A stretch of DNA of 64,000 nt from Streptomyces cinnabarinus (GCF_027270315.1 NZ_CP114413.1:3658001-3722000); one strand, 5' to 3'; positions 47,544 through 57,262 are shown, numbered from the stretch's first letter. Program-made: numbers and translations. Notes: generated by a model not told the origin, from the letters alone.

Positions 47544-50500
47544 ATGCAGATCCGGCTGACCGTCGTAGACCCGCTGGGCCCGCTCCCCGCCACCGCCCGC
47601 GCCACGAGCCGCGACGTCCTGGTCACGGCACCCGCCGGTACGGCCCTGGCCGCGGTGGCGTCGGCCCTCGCCTCGGCGGTCTCGGCGGACGGCGGCACCT
47701 CCCGCGCGGGCGAGTCCGAGCGCGGCAGCGGCCCCGTGGTGGTGTTCGCGGGCGCGGAGCGGCTCGACAGCGCGCGCTGCACCCTGGGCGAGCCGCCGCT
47801 GATCGACGGCGCGGTGCTCTCGCTGGGCGCCCCCGCCGAACCCGAGGCGCATCCCGAGGTCGACGACGCCCCGACCCAGCTCCAGGTGGTGGCCGGGCCC
47901 GACGCGGGCGGCGTCCATCTTCTGCACGGCGGGCAGATCCATGTCGGCCGCTCCGCCGACGCCGACGTCCCGCTCGACGACCCGGACGTCTCCCGGCTGC
48001 ACTGCGCGGTGACGGTCGCCACCGACGGCCGTGTCTCCATCGCCGACCTGGGCTCCACCAACGGCACGACGGTGGACGGCGCCCGCATCGGCACCCGGCC
48101 GGTCCGCTTCGCCCCGGGCGCCCTCCTGCGCATCGGCGAGTCCGCCCTGCGCCTGGCCCCGGCGGGCGGCCCGGGGGCCCGGGTACCGACGGTGCCCGAC
48201 GGCGAGGGTCACATCCGTCTCTCGGGCGCCCCCGCGCGCGTGCGGTCCCCGCAGGACCCCCACGGGGAGACCCGGCACGCCTACGGCTCGGCCGCCTGGG
48301 GCGCCTCCTCGGCCACCCCGGGGGCCCAGGAGCACGGCCCGGTCGAACCGCCGGTGGTGCCCGAACAGGGCGGGGCGCCCCGGATCGAGAGCGGTGCGAC
48401 CCCGGGTGCCGGGGTGCCCGGTCCGCGGGGCGGGGACACCCACGGCGCCGGATTCCCGGCGGGTGCGCGAGGCTCCGGCGACCGCGGGTCCGACGGGCAC
48501 ACCGGGCGCAGTACGCCCGCTTCCGGCGACCGCGGGTCCGACGCCCGCGCGCGTGGCGGCTCTCACGGCGGCCACGGGACGGACGCCCACGCCGATGCCC
48601 CCGGCGACGACGGCTCGCACGCCGGCGCCCGCAAAGGCACCCCGCTCCACGGCACCGACGTCCCGCAGGGCGTGCGCAAGCGCGGGGGCCTCGGGGCCTG
48701 GGCGCGGCGGCTGGCGGGCGGCCGCGGTGAGCAGGGCCCGCCCGGCCGGGAGACCTACGACGACCAGGGCGCCGAAGCCCTCGCCCAGCCCGTCTCCGAC
48801 ACCGCCCACCGCTCCCCGGAGACCTGGCCGGACCCCGCCGCCCTCCTGCTGACCGCCCTCGGCCCCGGCCCCCGTCTCTGGGAGCGCGGGCCGGAACACT
48901 CCGAGGCGCTCACTGTGCGGCTCGGCACCGCCGACCGCGCGGCACCCGACGGCTCCGGGCTGCTGCCCGCCGTACCCGTGACCGCCGATCTGCGCGAGGC
49001 GGGCTCCCTCGGCCTCGCGGGCCCGCGTGCGCGGCTGGCCGGGCTGGCCCGCGCGGTGATCTCCCAGCTCGCCGCCCTGCATTCGCCGGACGCTCTGGAG
49101 ATCGTGCTGCTGAGCGCGGACCGCGCACGCCCGCTGGAGGAGCGCACCGCCGAGTGGGCGTGGCTCGGCTGGCTCCCGCATCTGCGCCCGGCCCACGGCC
49201 AGGACTGCCGCCTCCTGCTGGCGCACGACCGGGAACAGGCGACGGCCCGCACCCAGGAGCTGCTCCGACGACTGGACGACCACCCCGAGCCTCCGGCGGC
49301 GCCCACGTCAGACACCCGCCGCCCCTCCTGGGCCCAGGACGACCCGGCGGAGTTCCCCGCGCGGCACGTTTCCCGGCCCCAGGGCACCTCGGCCGAGTCC
49401 CCGACCCGGCACCCTTCGCGCCCCCAGGACGACCCGACGGAATCCTCCACCCGGCACCCCGCCCGACCCCACGGCACCCCGGCCGACCGCTTCCCGGGTC
49501 CCTACACCGTCGTCGTCGTGGACGGCGACCCCGGTGGGGCCGATGTCCGGGAGGCTGTCGCGCGGCTGGCGACGGACGGTCCGCGGGCCGGGGTCCATGT
49601 GGTGTGCCTCGCCGAGACACCGCCCGCCTCCCCCGCCTCTCCGGTCACCGACACATACCGGGCGGCCTGCGCGGCGGCACCGGCCTTCCGGAGCTGCGGC
49701 GCGGTCGCCCTGCTGAGCGGCGACGTGGCGACCGCGCTGCGGCTGATGCGGGTCGCCCGCGGCTCCGGAGCCGAGGCCGGCCATGCCGAGCCGGCGCCCG
49801 TCGGCCCCGGCACCGTCGCCACGGTGGACGCCGTGTCGCTGCCCTGGGCCGAGCGGTTCGCCCGCGCACTGGCGCCGCTGCGGCCGGATGCCGTCGCCGG
49901 GGACCGGCAGCCGCGGGTGTCCGCGCCGCTGCCCCAAGCCGCCCGGCTGCTGGACGAGTTGGGGCTGGCCCGGGCCACCCCCGCCTCCCTGATGACGCGT
50001 TGGGCGGACGCGGCCGACGACACCGAGGCGCTCGGCGGACGCGCCCATGCCGTACTCGGCGCCGGTCCGCGCGGCCCGGTCGCCGCCGACCTCGCGGCCG
50101 ACGGACCGCATCTGCTGATCGAGGGCCCCGCGGGCAGCGGACGCACCGAACTGCTGCGGGCCCTGGTCGCCTCGCTCGCCGCCGCCGAGCGGCCGGACCG
50201 GCTGACCATGGTCCTGATGGACGGCCGGGACACCACCGGCGCGGGCGGCGGCGGCAACGGCGGTGACGGACTGCGGGTGTGCACCGATGTCCCGCATGTC
50301 ACCACCCACCTCACCGCCAACGACCCCGTCCGGATGCGGGAGTTCGCCCAGTCCCTGAGCGCCGAGCTGAAGCGCCGCGCCGAACTGCTGGGCCGCTCCC
50401 ACTTCAGCGAGTGGCACGCGAGCCGACTGGTGTCCGGCCGCATGGTCACCCAGCGAACGGCCGCCTCTCCCGGCACCAACCGGTCCGGCGCCGCTGACCT

Positions 50501-51083
50501 CGACGCCCCGCCCAGCTCTACCCTGCGCCTGCGCCCGGCCGCGTCCAGCCGCCGGACGGAGGCGGCGCCGCCGCTGCCCCGGCTCGTCGTGGTCGTGGAC
50601 GACCTGGATGCCCTGGTCTCCCCCGCGTTGGGCTCCCCGGGCAGGCCCGCCGCCGGCTCGGTCATACGCGCGCTGGAGGCGGTGGCCCGGGAGGGCGAGC
50701 GGCTCGGCGTGCACCTGGTGGCGGCCACCGGCGCGGACGGCCGTACGGCCGGGTCGGAGCCCGCGCGGCTGGCCACCCTGCGCGTCGCCCTGGACGCCCC
50801 GGCCCCCGGGCCGGACGAACCGGCGCCCGGACGCGGCCGGTTGAGCTGGGCGGACGGCCGGGCGACCGCCTTCCAGGGCGGCCGGGTCACGGGCCGGATC
50901 CCCCGCACCGCGACGCTCCGCCCCACGGTCGTCCCGCTGGAGTGGCACCGCATGGGCGACCCCCCGGCCCGCCGCCCGGTCCGCGAACTCGGCAACGGCC
51001 CGACCGATCTGGCCCTCCTGGCCAGCGCGTTGGAGCGAGCGGCCAAGGAGGTCTCGGCCGCCGCGGTGCCCTCGCTGCTCTGA
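47544..51083 (+). CDS. FHA domain protein with degenerate FtsK/EccC-like ATPase region
   Basis: 1179 aa from the ATG at 47544. The first about 95 residues look ubiquitin-like (MQIRLTVVDP, then LIDGAVLSLG). An FHA domain follows (about 110-200) with IHVGRSADADV, SRLHCAV and DLGSTNGTTVDG, which should bind phosphothreonine. After a long Gly/Ser/His linker, the C-terminal half resembles the FtsK/EssC (EccC) ATPase family, with P-loop EGPAGSGRTELLRAL and Walker B LVVVVDDLDAL. The P-loop lysine is replaced by arginine (codon 50142-50144), so ATPase activity is doubtful. It has no membrane helix. Divergent from pkaA, whose product could phosphorylate its partner proteins. Similar FHA-FtsK proteins occur widely in Streptomyces with unknown roles. 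Confidence 0.8.
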   Translation: MQIRLTVVDPLGPLPATARATSRDVLVTAPAGTALAAVASALASAVSADGGTSRAGESERGSGPVVVFAGAERLDSARCTLGEPPLIDGAVLSLGAPAEPEAHPEVDDAPTQLQVVAGPDAGGVHLLHGGQIHVGRSADADVPLDDPDVSRLHCAVTVATDGRVSIADLGSTNGTTVDGARIGTRPVRFAPGALLRIGESALRLAPAGGPGARVPTVPDGEGHIRLSGAPARVRSPQDPHGETRHAYGSAAWGASSATPGAQEHGPVEPPVVPEQGGAPRIESGATPGAGVPGPRGGDTHGAGFPAGARGSGDRGSDGHTGRSTPASGDRGSDARARGGSHGGHGTDAHADAPGDDGSHAGARKGTPLHGTDVPQGVRKRGGLGAWARRLAGGRGEQGPPGRETYDDQGAEALAQPVSDTAHRSPETWPDPAALLLTALGPGPRLWERGPEHSEALTVRLGTADRAAPDGSGLLPAVPVTADLREAGSLGLAGPRARLAGLARAVISQLAALHSPDALEIVLLSADRARPLEERTAEWAWLGWLPHLRPAHGQDCRLLLAHDREQATARTQELLRRLDDHPEPPAAPTSDTRRPSWAQDDPAEFPARHVSRPQGTSAESPTRHPSRPQDDPTESSTRHPARPHGTPADRFPGPYTVVVVDGDPGGADVREAVARLATDGPRAGVHVVCLAETPPASPASPVTDTYRAACAAAPAFRSCGAVALLSGDVATALRLMRVARGSGAEAGHAEPAPVGPGTVATVDAVSLPWAERFARALAPLRPDAVAGDRQPRVSAPLPQAARLLDELGLARATPASLMTRWADAADDTEALGGRAHAVLGAGPRGPVAADLAADGPHLLIEGPAGSGRTELLRALVASLAAAERPDRLTMVLMDGRDTTGAGGGGNGGDGLRVCTDVPHVTTHLTANDPVRMREFAQSLSAELKRRAELLGRSHFSEWHASRLVSGRMVTQRTAASPGTNRSGAADLDAPPSSTLRLRPAASSRRTEAAPPLPRLVVVVDDLDALVSPALGSPGRPAAGSVIRALEAVAREGERLGVHLVAATGADGRTAGSEPARLATLRVALDAPAPGPDEPAPGRGRLSWADGRATAFQGGRVTGRIPRTATLRPTVVPLEWHRMGDPPARRPVRELGNGPTDLALLASALERAAKEVSAAAVPSLL

Positions 51084-51147
51084 GGGCTTCCTGGAGCCCC
51101 GGTCGACGACCAGTCACGACGTGGTCACGATCGTCCACTTGACAGGT

Positions 51148-51160
51148 CTTGCGCTCTTGC
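51148..51160. promoter_or_regulatory. CTTGC direct repeat, candidate sugar operator
   Basis: CTTGC occurs at 51148-51152 and again at 51156-51160, directly after a consensus -35-like TTGACA (51139-51144) and about 90 bases before the binding-protein start. Repeated CTTGC units occur in actinomycete LacI-family sugar operators. No regulator gene is adjacent. Weak call. Confidence 0.35.
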
Positions 51161-51249
51161 CGACCCCGGGCACCCGGCGTAGACCAGACCGCGTAAAGGA
51201 CAGCGCTGAACGTTCGACGAGGCAACGAAGCACGAAGAACGGGGCAGTG

Positions 51250-52608
51250 ATGCGCAGCAATCGCACGATCCGGATCGCCATGGCAACCGTCGGCGCGCTC
51301 GCGCTGGCGCTCACCGGCTGTGGCGGAGACGACGACAACGGCGACGGCGGAGACGGCGGCAAGGAAACCGGTGCCGGCTCCACCGTCCAACTCCCCAAGC
51401 TCGACGGGCAGACGCTCGAGGTCGCGGCCGTCTGGACCGGCCCCGAGCAGGACAACTTCACCAAGGTGCTGGACGAGTTCGAGAAACGCACCGGCGCCAA
51501 AGTGAACTTCGTGCCCACCGGCAACAACACCTCCACCTTCCTCGGCACCAAGATCGAGGGCGGCCAGCCGCCGGACGTGGCGTTCCTGCCGCAGGTCGGC
51601 GTGTTGCACCAGTTCGCCGAGAAGGGCTGGGTCAAGCCCCTCGGCGCCGACACCCAGGCCCAGCTGGACAAGAACTTCTCCACCGGCTGGAAGGAACTGG
51701 GCGCCTTCGAGGGCAAGCAGTACGGCGTCTATGTGAAGGCCGCCAACAAGTCCCTCATCTGGTACAACACCGCCGCCTTCGAGGCCGCCGGGCTCACCGA
51801 GGAGCCGAAGACCTGGAAGGACTTCCTGGCCACCGCCCAGACGCTGTCGGACGCGGGTTCCCCGGCCGTCTCCATCGGCGGCGCGGACGGCTGGACCCTC
51901 ACCGACTGGTTCGAGAACATCTATCTCTCGCAGGCCGGCCCGGAGAAGTACGACCAGCTGGCCCAGCACGAGATCAAGTGGACCGACCCCTCGGTCAAGG
52001 ACGCCCTGACCACGCTCGCCGAGCTGTGGGGCAAGGACGAGCTGATCGCGGGCGGCCGTTCGGGCGCGCTCCAGACGGAGTTCCCGAAGTCGGTGACCCA
52101 GACCTTCTCCGGTGACACCCCGGCCGCGATGGTCTTCGAGGGCGACTTCGTCACCGCGAACATCAACGCCGACACCGACGCCGAGGTCGGCACGGACGCC
52201 AAGGTCTTCCCGTTCCCGGCGGTCGGCTCCGAGTCGCCCGTGGTCAGCGGCGGCGATGTCGCCGTGGCGCTGAAGGACGGCGAGGGCGCGCAGGCCCTGA
52301 TGACGTTCCTGGCCTCGACCGACGCGGCCGAGATCTGGGCGGCGCAGGGCGGCTTCCTCTCCCCCAACCAGGAGATGGACCAGGGGACGTACAAGGACGA
52401 CGTCACCCGGGGCATCGCCGAGGCGCTGATCGCGGCCGGCGACGACTTCCGCTTCGACATGTCCGACCAGGCACCGGCGGCGTTCGGCGGCACCCAGGGT
52501 GTCGGTGAGTGGAAGCAGTTGCAGGACTTCCTGAAGAACCCGAGCGATGTCGCGGGCGCCCAGCAAAAGCTGGAGGCGGACGCCGCCAAGGCGTACAAGA
52601 CCGGCTGA
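51250..52608 (+). CDS. ABC sugar-binding lipoprotein (second importer)
   Basis: 452 aa. The signal peptide ends in LTGC (lipobox, Cys about residue 24), followed by an Asp/Gly-rich linker (GGDDDNGDGGDGGKE) and a family 1 solute-binding domain: LEVAAVWTGPEQDNF, VNFVPTGNNTSTFL and GGDVAVALKDGEGAQALMTF. It captures a sugar or oligosaccharide and gives it to the two permeases encoded directly downstream. First gene of a three-gene operon. It has alpha-glucoside/DUF-like features, but the substrate is not predictable. Confidence 0.93.
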   Translation: MRSNRTIRIAMATVGALALALTGCGGDDDNGDGGDGGKETGAGSTVQLPKLDGQTLEVAAVWTGPEQDNFTKVLDEFEKRTGAKVNFVPTGNNTSTFLGTKIEGGQPPDVAFLPQVGVLHQFAEKGWVKPLGADTQAQLDKNFSTGWKELGAFEGKQYGVYVKAANKSLIWYNTAAFEAAGLTEEPKTWKDFLATAQTLSDAGSPAVSIGGADGWTLTDWFENIYLSQAGPEKYDQLAQHEIKWTDPSVKDALTTLAELWGKDELIAGGRSGALQTEFPKSVTQTFSGDTPAAMVFEGDFVTANINADTDAEVGTDAKVFPFPAVGSESPVVSGGDVAVALKDGEGAQALMTFLASTDAAEIWAAQGGFLSPNQEMDQGTYKDDVTRGIAEALIAAGDDFRFDMSDQAPAAFGGTQGVGEWKQLQDFLKNPSDVAGAQQKLEADAAKAYKTG

Positions 52609-52611
52609 CGG

Positions 52612-53937
52612 ATGTCGGCCGTAGCGGACAACGGTGCTGCGGCACCGCGCAAGAGCGTGACGGGCACCCGGCTGTGGGTGGCGGTGCTGTTCCTGCTGCC
52701 CGCGCTGGTGCTGCTCGGCGCGCTCGTGGTCTACCCGATCGGGTACTCGGTCTGGCGCAGCCTGTACGACGCGGGCGGTGACGGCTTCGTCGGCCTGGAC
52801 AACTACGTCGACGTCTTCCGGGACGACTCGACGCTGACGGCCGTACGCAACACGGCGATCTGGGTCGCCGTGGCGCCCGCGGTGGTCACCGCGCTGGGTC
52901 TGATCTTCGCCGTGCTCACCGAACGGGTGCGCTGGGGCACGGCGTTCAAGCTGATCGTCTTCATGCCGATGGCGATCTCGATGCTCGCGGCCGGCATCAT
53001 CTTCCGGCTGGTGTACCAGGCGGACCCCGACCAGGGGGTGGCGAACGCGGTCGTGACGTCGGTGCACGACACCTTCGCCGACTCCTCCGTCTATCCCAAG
53101 GCCCGCCCCAACGCACAGGTCAGCGATCTGAAGGCGTCCGGCGGCGGTTCGTTCACCAGTACCGGCACGGTCGAGGCGGGCACCCCGGCGCTGCTTCCGC
53201 TGGTCGGTATCGCGCCCAACCGGCTGCCGGGCGAGCCGCGGGACGCGAAGGCGGCGACCGGTGCCGGTGTCACCGGCACCGTCTGGCTGGACTTCAAGCT
53301 CGGTGGCGGCGGTGAGAAGGGCCGGGTCGACGCGGGCGAGAAGGCGTTGGAGGGCATCAAGGTCGAGGCGGTCGAGGACGGCGAGGTCGTCGCCTCGGCG
53401 ACCACCGGCGCGGACGGCACCTTCACCCTGCCCGCCGAGGCCGACGGGGCCCAACTGCGGCTGCCCGGATCGAACTTCGCGGCGCCCTACAACGGCGTCG
53501 ACTGGCTCGGCCCGACACTCGTCACCCCGGCGATCATCGGGGCGTACGTCTGGATGTGGGCGGGCTTCGCGATGGTGCTGATCGCGGCCGGGCTCGCCGG
53601 GGTCGACCGGAATCTGCTGGAGGCGGCGCGGGTCGACGGCGCCAACGAATGGCAGGTGTTCCGCCGGATCACGGTGCCGATGCTGGCGCCGGTCCTGGTC
53701 GTGGTCCTCATCACGCTGATGATCAATGTGATGAAGGTCTTCGATCTGGTCTACATCATCGCCCCGCAGCCCACCCAGGACGAGGCCAACGTGCTGGCGC
53801 TGCAACTGTTCCTGTCGTCCTTCGGCGGCGGCGGCAACTACGGCCTGGGCAGCGCGATCGGCATCATCCTGCTGCTGCTCGTGGTCCCGGTGATGATCGT
53901 CAACATCCGCCGGCTGAGGAAGGAGCGCGAGCGATGA
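52612..53937 (+). CDS. ABC sugar transporter permease with large inserted domain
   Basis: 441 aa, about 145 residues longer than normal MalF-type permeases. Membrane helices lie at about residues 20-44, 78-100 and 112-135, then an insertion at about 152-295, then helices from about 300 onward with the EAA loop EAARVDGANEWQVFRRITVP. The insertion includes GVTGTVWLDF, ALEGIKVEAVEDGEVVASAT and GADGTFTLPAE, which look like a Cna-B/carboxypeptidase-regulatory Ig-like beta sandwich. It would sit outside the membrane near the binding protein. It starts three bases after the binding-protein stop codon. Confidence 0.92.
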   Translation: MSAVADNGAAAPRKSVTGTRLWVAVLFLLPALVLLGALVVYPIGYSVWRSLYDAGGDGFVGLDNYVDVFRDDSTLTAVRNTAIWVAVAPAVVTALGLIFAVLTERVRWGTAFKLIVFMPMAISMLAAGIIFRLVYQADPDQGVANAVVTSVHDTFADSSVYPKARPNAQVSDLKASGGGSFTSTGTVEAGTPALLPLVGIAPNRLPGEPRDAKAATGAGVTGTVWLDFKLGGGGEKGRVDAGEKALEGIKVEAVEDGEVVASATTGADGTFTLPAEADGAQLRLPGSNFAAPYNGVDWLGPTLVTPAIIGAYVWMWAGFAMVLIAAGLAGVDRNLLEAARVDGANEWQVFRRITVPMLAPVLVVVLITLMINVMKVFDLVYIIAPQPTQDEANVLALQLFLSSFGGGGNYGLGSAIGIILLLLVVPVMIVNIRRLRKERER

Positions 53938-54815
53938 GCGCACTCGACACCTCCGTGCGCGGCAAGCGGTCCCGGGCCTCGCGGCTGGCGAGCGGGGCGG
54001 CGGGCGGCGCGCTGCGGGCGTTTCTGCTGGTGGTGGCGCTGTTCTGGCTGGTGCCCACCTTCGGTCTGCTGGTCTCCTCGTTCCGCGAGCCGACCGACAT
54101 CGCCGCCTCCGGCTGGTGGAAGGTCTTCTCGGCGCCTGCCCAGCTCACCACGGAGAGTTACCGCACCCTGCTGGAGAACGACGACATCACCAGCTCGCTG
54201 TTCAACACCATCTGGATCACCGTCCCGGCCACCCTGCTCGTGGTGATCATCGGCGCGATGGCCGGGTACGCCTTCGCGTGGATGGACTTCAAGGGCCGCG
54301 ACTGGTGGTTCATGGTGGTGATCGCGCTGCTGGTGGTGCCGGTGCAGGTGGCCCTGATCCCGCTGTCCCAACTCTTCGGTGACATCGGCATCTTCGGCTC
54401 GATCACCGGCGTCGTCCTCTTCCACGTCGCGTTCGGACTCCCGTTCGCGATCTTCCTGTTGCGGAACTTCTTCGCGGAGATCCCCCGGGAGCTGCTGGAG
54501 GCGGCGCGGCTCGACGGCGCGGGCGAGGCCCGGCTGTTCATGACGGTCGTCCTGCCGCTCGGCGCCCCGGCCATCGCCTCGCTGGGGATCTTCCAGTTCC
54601 TGTGGGTGTGGAACGACATGCTGGTGGCGCTGGTGTTCTCCGACTCCGGCTCCCAGCCGCTGACGGTCGCCCTCCAGCAGCAGGTACGGCAGTTCGGCAG
54701 CAACATCGAGGTGCTGGCGCCGGGCGCCTTCATCTCGATGGTGATCCCGCTGGCCGTGTTCTTCGCGTTCCAGCGGCAGTTCGTGTCCGGCGTGATGGCG
54801 GGCGCGGTGAAGTAG
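53934..54815 (+). CDS. ABC sugar transporter permease (MalG-type)
   Basis: 293 aa with six membrane segments and the EAA loop EAARLDGAGEARLFMTVVLP. It pairs with the preceding permease; the ATG overlaps its stop codon (ATGA). It is the last gene of the second sugar importer operon, closed by a strong hairpin. Like the first importer, it has no ATPase gene of its own. Confidence 0.94.
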   Translation: MSALDTSVRGKRSRASRLASGAAGGALRAFLLVVALFWLVPTFGLLVSSFREPTDIAASGWWKVFSAPAQLTTESYRTLLENDDITSSLFNTIWITVPATLLVVIIGAMAGYAFAWMDFKGRDWWFMVVIALLVVPVQVALIPLSQLFGDIGIFGSITGVVLFHVAFGLPFAIFLLRNFFAEIPRELLEAARLDGAGEARLFMTVVLPLGAPAIASLGIFQFLWVWNDMLVALVFSDSGSQPLTVALQQQVRQFGSNIEVLAPGAFISMVIPLAVFFAFQRQFVSGVMAGAVK

Positions 54816-54836
54816 TCCGCGGCACAAGCGGATTCG

Positions 54837-54864
54837 GGGCCGGCCGGACGACACCGGCCGGCCC
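54837..54864 (+). terminator. Hairpin terminator after the second sugar importer
   Basis: GGGCCGGCCGG and CCGGCCGGCCC form a perfect 11-base stem with a six-base loop followed by TTTCCGTT, 21 bases after the permease stop codon. Confidence 0.85.
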
Positions 54865-54974
54865 TTTCCGTTCCCCGTCCTCCCCCGGATGCCGCAACGC
54901 AGCGTAACCAAGTCACTCGGTCGGCCGTTCGTGGGCAAGGGCCCGAGCCCGCCCCTTCCCGCCCGCGCCGACCC

Positions 54975-57245
54975 ATGGATGTCCCCGTGCCCCGGTTCAG
55001 TGTCATCGTCCCCGCGTACAAGGTTCAGGCGTATCTGCACGAGTGCCTGGAGTCGGTGCTCGCGCAGTCGTGTCCCGATCTCGAAGTGATCGCCGTCGAC
55101 GACGCCTCGCCGGACGCCTGTGGCGCGATCATCGAGGAGTTCGCGACCCGCGACGTCCGGGTACGTCCGGTGCGCCTGGCCCGCAACCAGGGCCCGGGAC
55201 CGGCCCGCAACGCGGGCATGGCGGAGGCGACCGGCGACTATCTGCTCTTCCTCGACGGCGACGACACGCTCACCCCGGGCGCCCTCCAGGCGATCACCGA
55301 CCGGCTGAAGGAGACGGGCGGGCCGGATGTCCTGGTCCATGGCCACGCCGACATCTCCTGGACCGGCGAGCCGGTCATCGACCCGGCCGCCGCCGCCCGA
55401 CTCGGCGAGCGGGGCCCTGCGCCGTTCCGGCCGGCGGACCGCCCGGGTCTGCTGCGGCTGCCGACGGCACCCTGGAACAAGACCTACCGGCGGGAGTTCA
55501 TCGAGCGCGAGGGCTTCTCCTTCCCGCCCGGCCTGTACGAGGACACCCCCTGGACCTTCCCGGTCCTGCTGGCGGCGGAGTCCATCGCGACCCTGGACCG
55601 GGTCTGCGCGCACCACCGGCAGCGCCGCGCCAAGAGCGCCCCGAGCCGCCGCCACTTCGACGTCCTGGAGCAGTACGACCGGGTCTTCGCGTTCCTCGCC
55701 GAGCGCCCCGAACTCGCCCGCTGGCGGCCGGTGCTGTTCCGCCGTATGGCCGACCATCTCGCGACGGTGTACGCGCGCCGCGACCGGCTCCCGCGCGGCA
55801 GCCGCGCCGAGTTCCTGCGCCTGGCCCGCGCCCTGTGCCGCCGCCATCACGCCCCGGGCGCCCCCGTCCCGCTCCGCGACCGCCTGCGCCACGCCCCGGT
55901 CCGGCTCGGCCTGCACCGCACCCACCGCGCCCTGCGACGGACCGGCGCGCTCGGCCGCACGGCCGGCAAGGTCACCGTGAAACTGGGCGGCACCCTGCGC
56001 GCGGCCCTCCTGCGCCTGCACTACCGCGTCCAGCTCCGGCTGCCCCTGCACCGGGACCGGGCGGTGTTCTCCGCGTACGGCGGCGCGGGCCACGGCTGCA
56101 ACCCGGGTGCCCTGGAGGAGGCGTTCCGCGCCCACGCCCCGCACATCCGCACGGCCTGGATCGCGCACCCCGGGCACCATCACACCGTCCCGGCCGCCAC
56201 CCGCCGTATCACCCCCGGCACGGCCGCCTACTGGACGGCGCTGGCCCGCTCCAAGTACCTGGTCGACAACACCGGCCCGGACCACCGGCCGGTCAAGCGA
56301 CGGGGCCAGATCGTGGTGCGGACCCAGTCCGGCACCCCTCTCAAGCACCAGGGCCTGGACCTGCTGGAACGCCCGGCGGCCGGGGCGGGCACGGACTTCG
56401 CGGCGCTCCTGGAGACCGTCGACACCTGGGACTACGTCGTCTCCGCCAACCGCCACTCCACCCTGGTCGGGGAGCGGGTGCACCCGGGCTCGTACAGGAC
56501 ACTGGAGTACGGCCAGCCCCGCAACGACGTGTTCCAGCAGGCGACTTCGGCGGATGTGACCCGGCTGCGCGAGTCGCTCGGCGTCCCCGGGAACGCGGTG
56601 GCGATCCTGTACGCCCCGACCCACCGCGACTACCGCCGCACCCAGCGCAGCCCGCTGGACCTGGACCAGGTGGTGAGCCGGCTCGGCCCCCGCTTCGTGA
56701 TCCTGGCCCGCGCCCACCGCCGCCACGGCGGCCCGCTCGACCCCGGCGCGACCTCGCCGCGGGTCATCGACGTCACCGGCCACCCGAGTGTGGAGTCGCT
56801 CTGCCTGGCCTCGGACGTCCTGGTCACCGACTACTCGTCGATCATGTTCGACTACGCGGGCCTGGACCGCCCGATCGTGCTGCACACCGACGACCAGGAG
56901 GCCTACGAGGCCGCCCGCGGCACCTACTTCGACCTGCGCGCCTTCCCGCCGGGCGCGATCGCGCGCAGCGAGGACGAGCTGATCGACATCTTCGCCACCG
57001 GCCACTGGCGCGGCTCCCGCTCCGCCCAGTTGCGCTCGGCGTTCCGGACGCGTTTCTGCCCGTACGACGACGGCCGCGCCGCCGAACGGGTCGTACGCCA
57101 TGTGGTGCTCGGTGAGCAGGGCCTGCCGCCGGTGATTCCGCCGGCGGACCGGCACCCGGTGCCCTCGGCGGCGTCCCGCGCGGGCTCCCCGCTCACGCTG
57201 CCGCCGCAGCCGTCGGTGCCGCTGCTCCTGACGGACAGCCTGTGA
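54975..57245 (+). CDS. GT2 glycosyltransferase fused to CDP-glycerol glycerophosphotransferase (TagF-type)
   Basis: 756 aa. The N-terminal GT2 domain (about residues 7-230) has FSVIVPAYKVQAYL, AVDDASPDAC, PARNAGMAEATGDYLLFLDG and DDT. After a basic helical linker, the C-terminal domain (about 370-720) is of the CDP-glycerol transferase family: RTQSGTPLKHQG, YAPTHRDYRR and LVTDYSSIMFDYAGLDRP. Such fusions build teichoic-acid-like polyol-phosphate polymers in actinomycetes. No membrane helix is visible; it probably acts at the inner face of the membrane. Upstream of two polytopic proteins and about 9 kb from an ABC-2 exporter subunit, which suggests a wall polymer region. Confidence 0.88.
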   Translation: MDVPVPRFSVIVPAYKVQAYLHECLESVLAQSCPDLEVIAVDDASPDACGAIIEEFATRDVRVRPVRLARNQGPGPARNAGMAEATGDYLLFLDGDDTLTPGALQAITDRLKETGGPDVLVHGHADISWTGEPVIDPAAAARLGERGPAPFRPADRPGLLRLPTAPWNKTYRREFIEREGFSFPPGLYEDTPWTFPVLLAAESIATLDRVCAHHRQRRAKSAPSRRHFDVLEQYDRVFAFLAERPELARWRPVLFRRMADHLATVYARRDRLPRGSRAEFLRLARALCRRHHAPGAPVPLRDRLRHAPVRLGLHRTHRALRRTGALGRTAGKVTVKLGGTLRAALLRLHYRVQLRLPLHRDRAVFSAYGGAGHGCNPGALEEAFRAHAPHIRTAWIAHPGHHHTVPAATRRITPGTAAYWTALARSKYLVDNTGPDHRPVKRRGQIVVRTQSGTPLKHQGLDLLERPAAGAGTDFAALLETVDTWDYVVSANRHSTLVGERVHPGSYRTLEYGQPRNDVFQQATSADVTRLRESLGVPGNAVAILYAPTHRDYRRTQRSPLDLDQVVSRLGPRFVILARAHRRHGGPLDPGATSPRVIDVTGHPSVESLCLASDVLVTDYSSIMFDYAGLDRPIVLHTDDQEAYEAARGTYFDLRAFPPGAIARSEDELIDIFATGHWRGSRSAQLRSAFRTRFCPYDDGRAAERVVRHVVLGEQGLPPVIPPADRHPVPSAASRAGSPLTLPPQPSVPLLLTDSL

Positions 57246-57262
57246 CCGACGGTCTCTGAACA

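Noticed and set aside
50887..53943. 1018-aa minus-strand open frame opposite the second sugar importer
   Set aside because: Shadow of the importer genes, which have clear domain signatures and operon overlaps.
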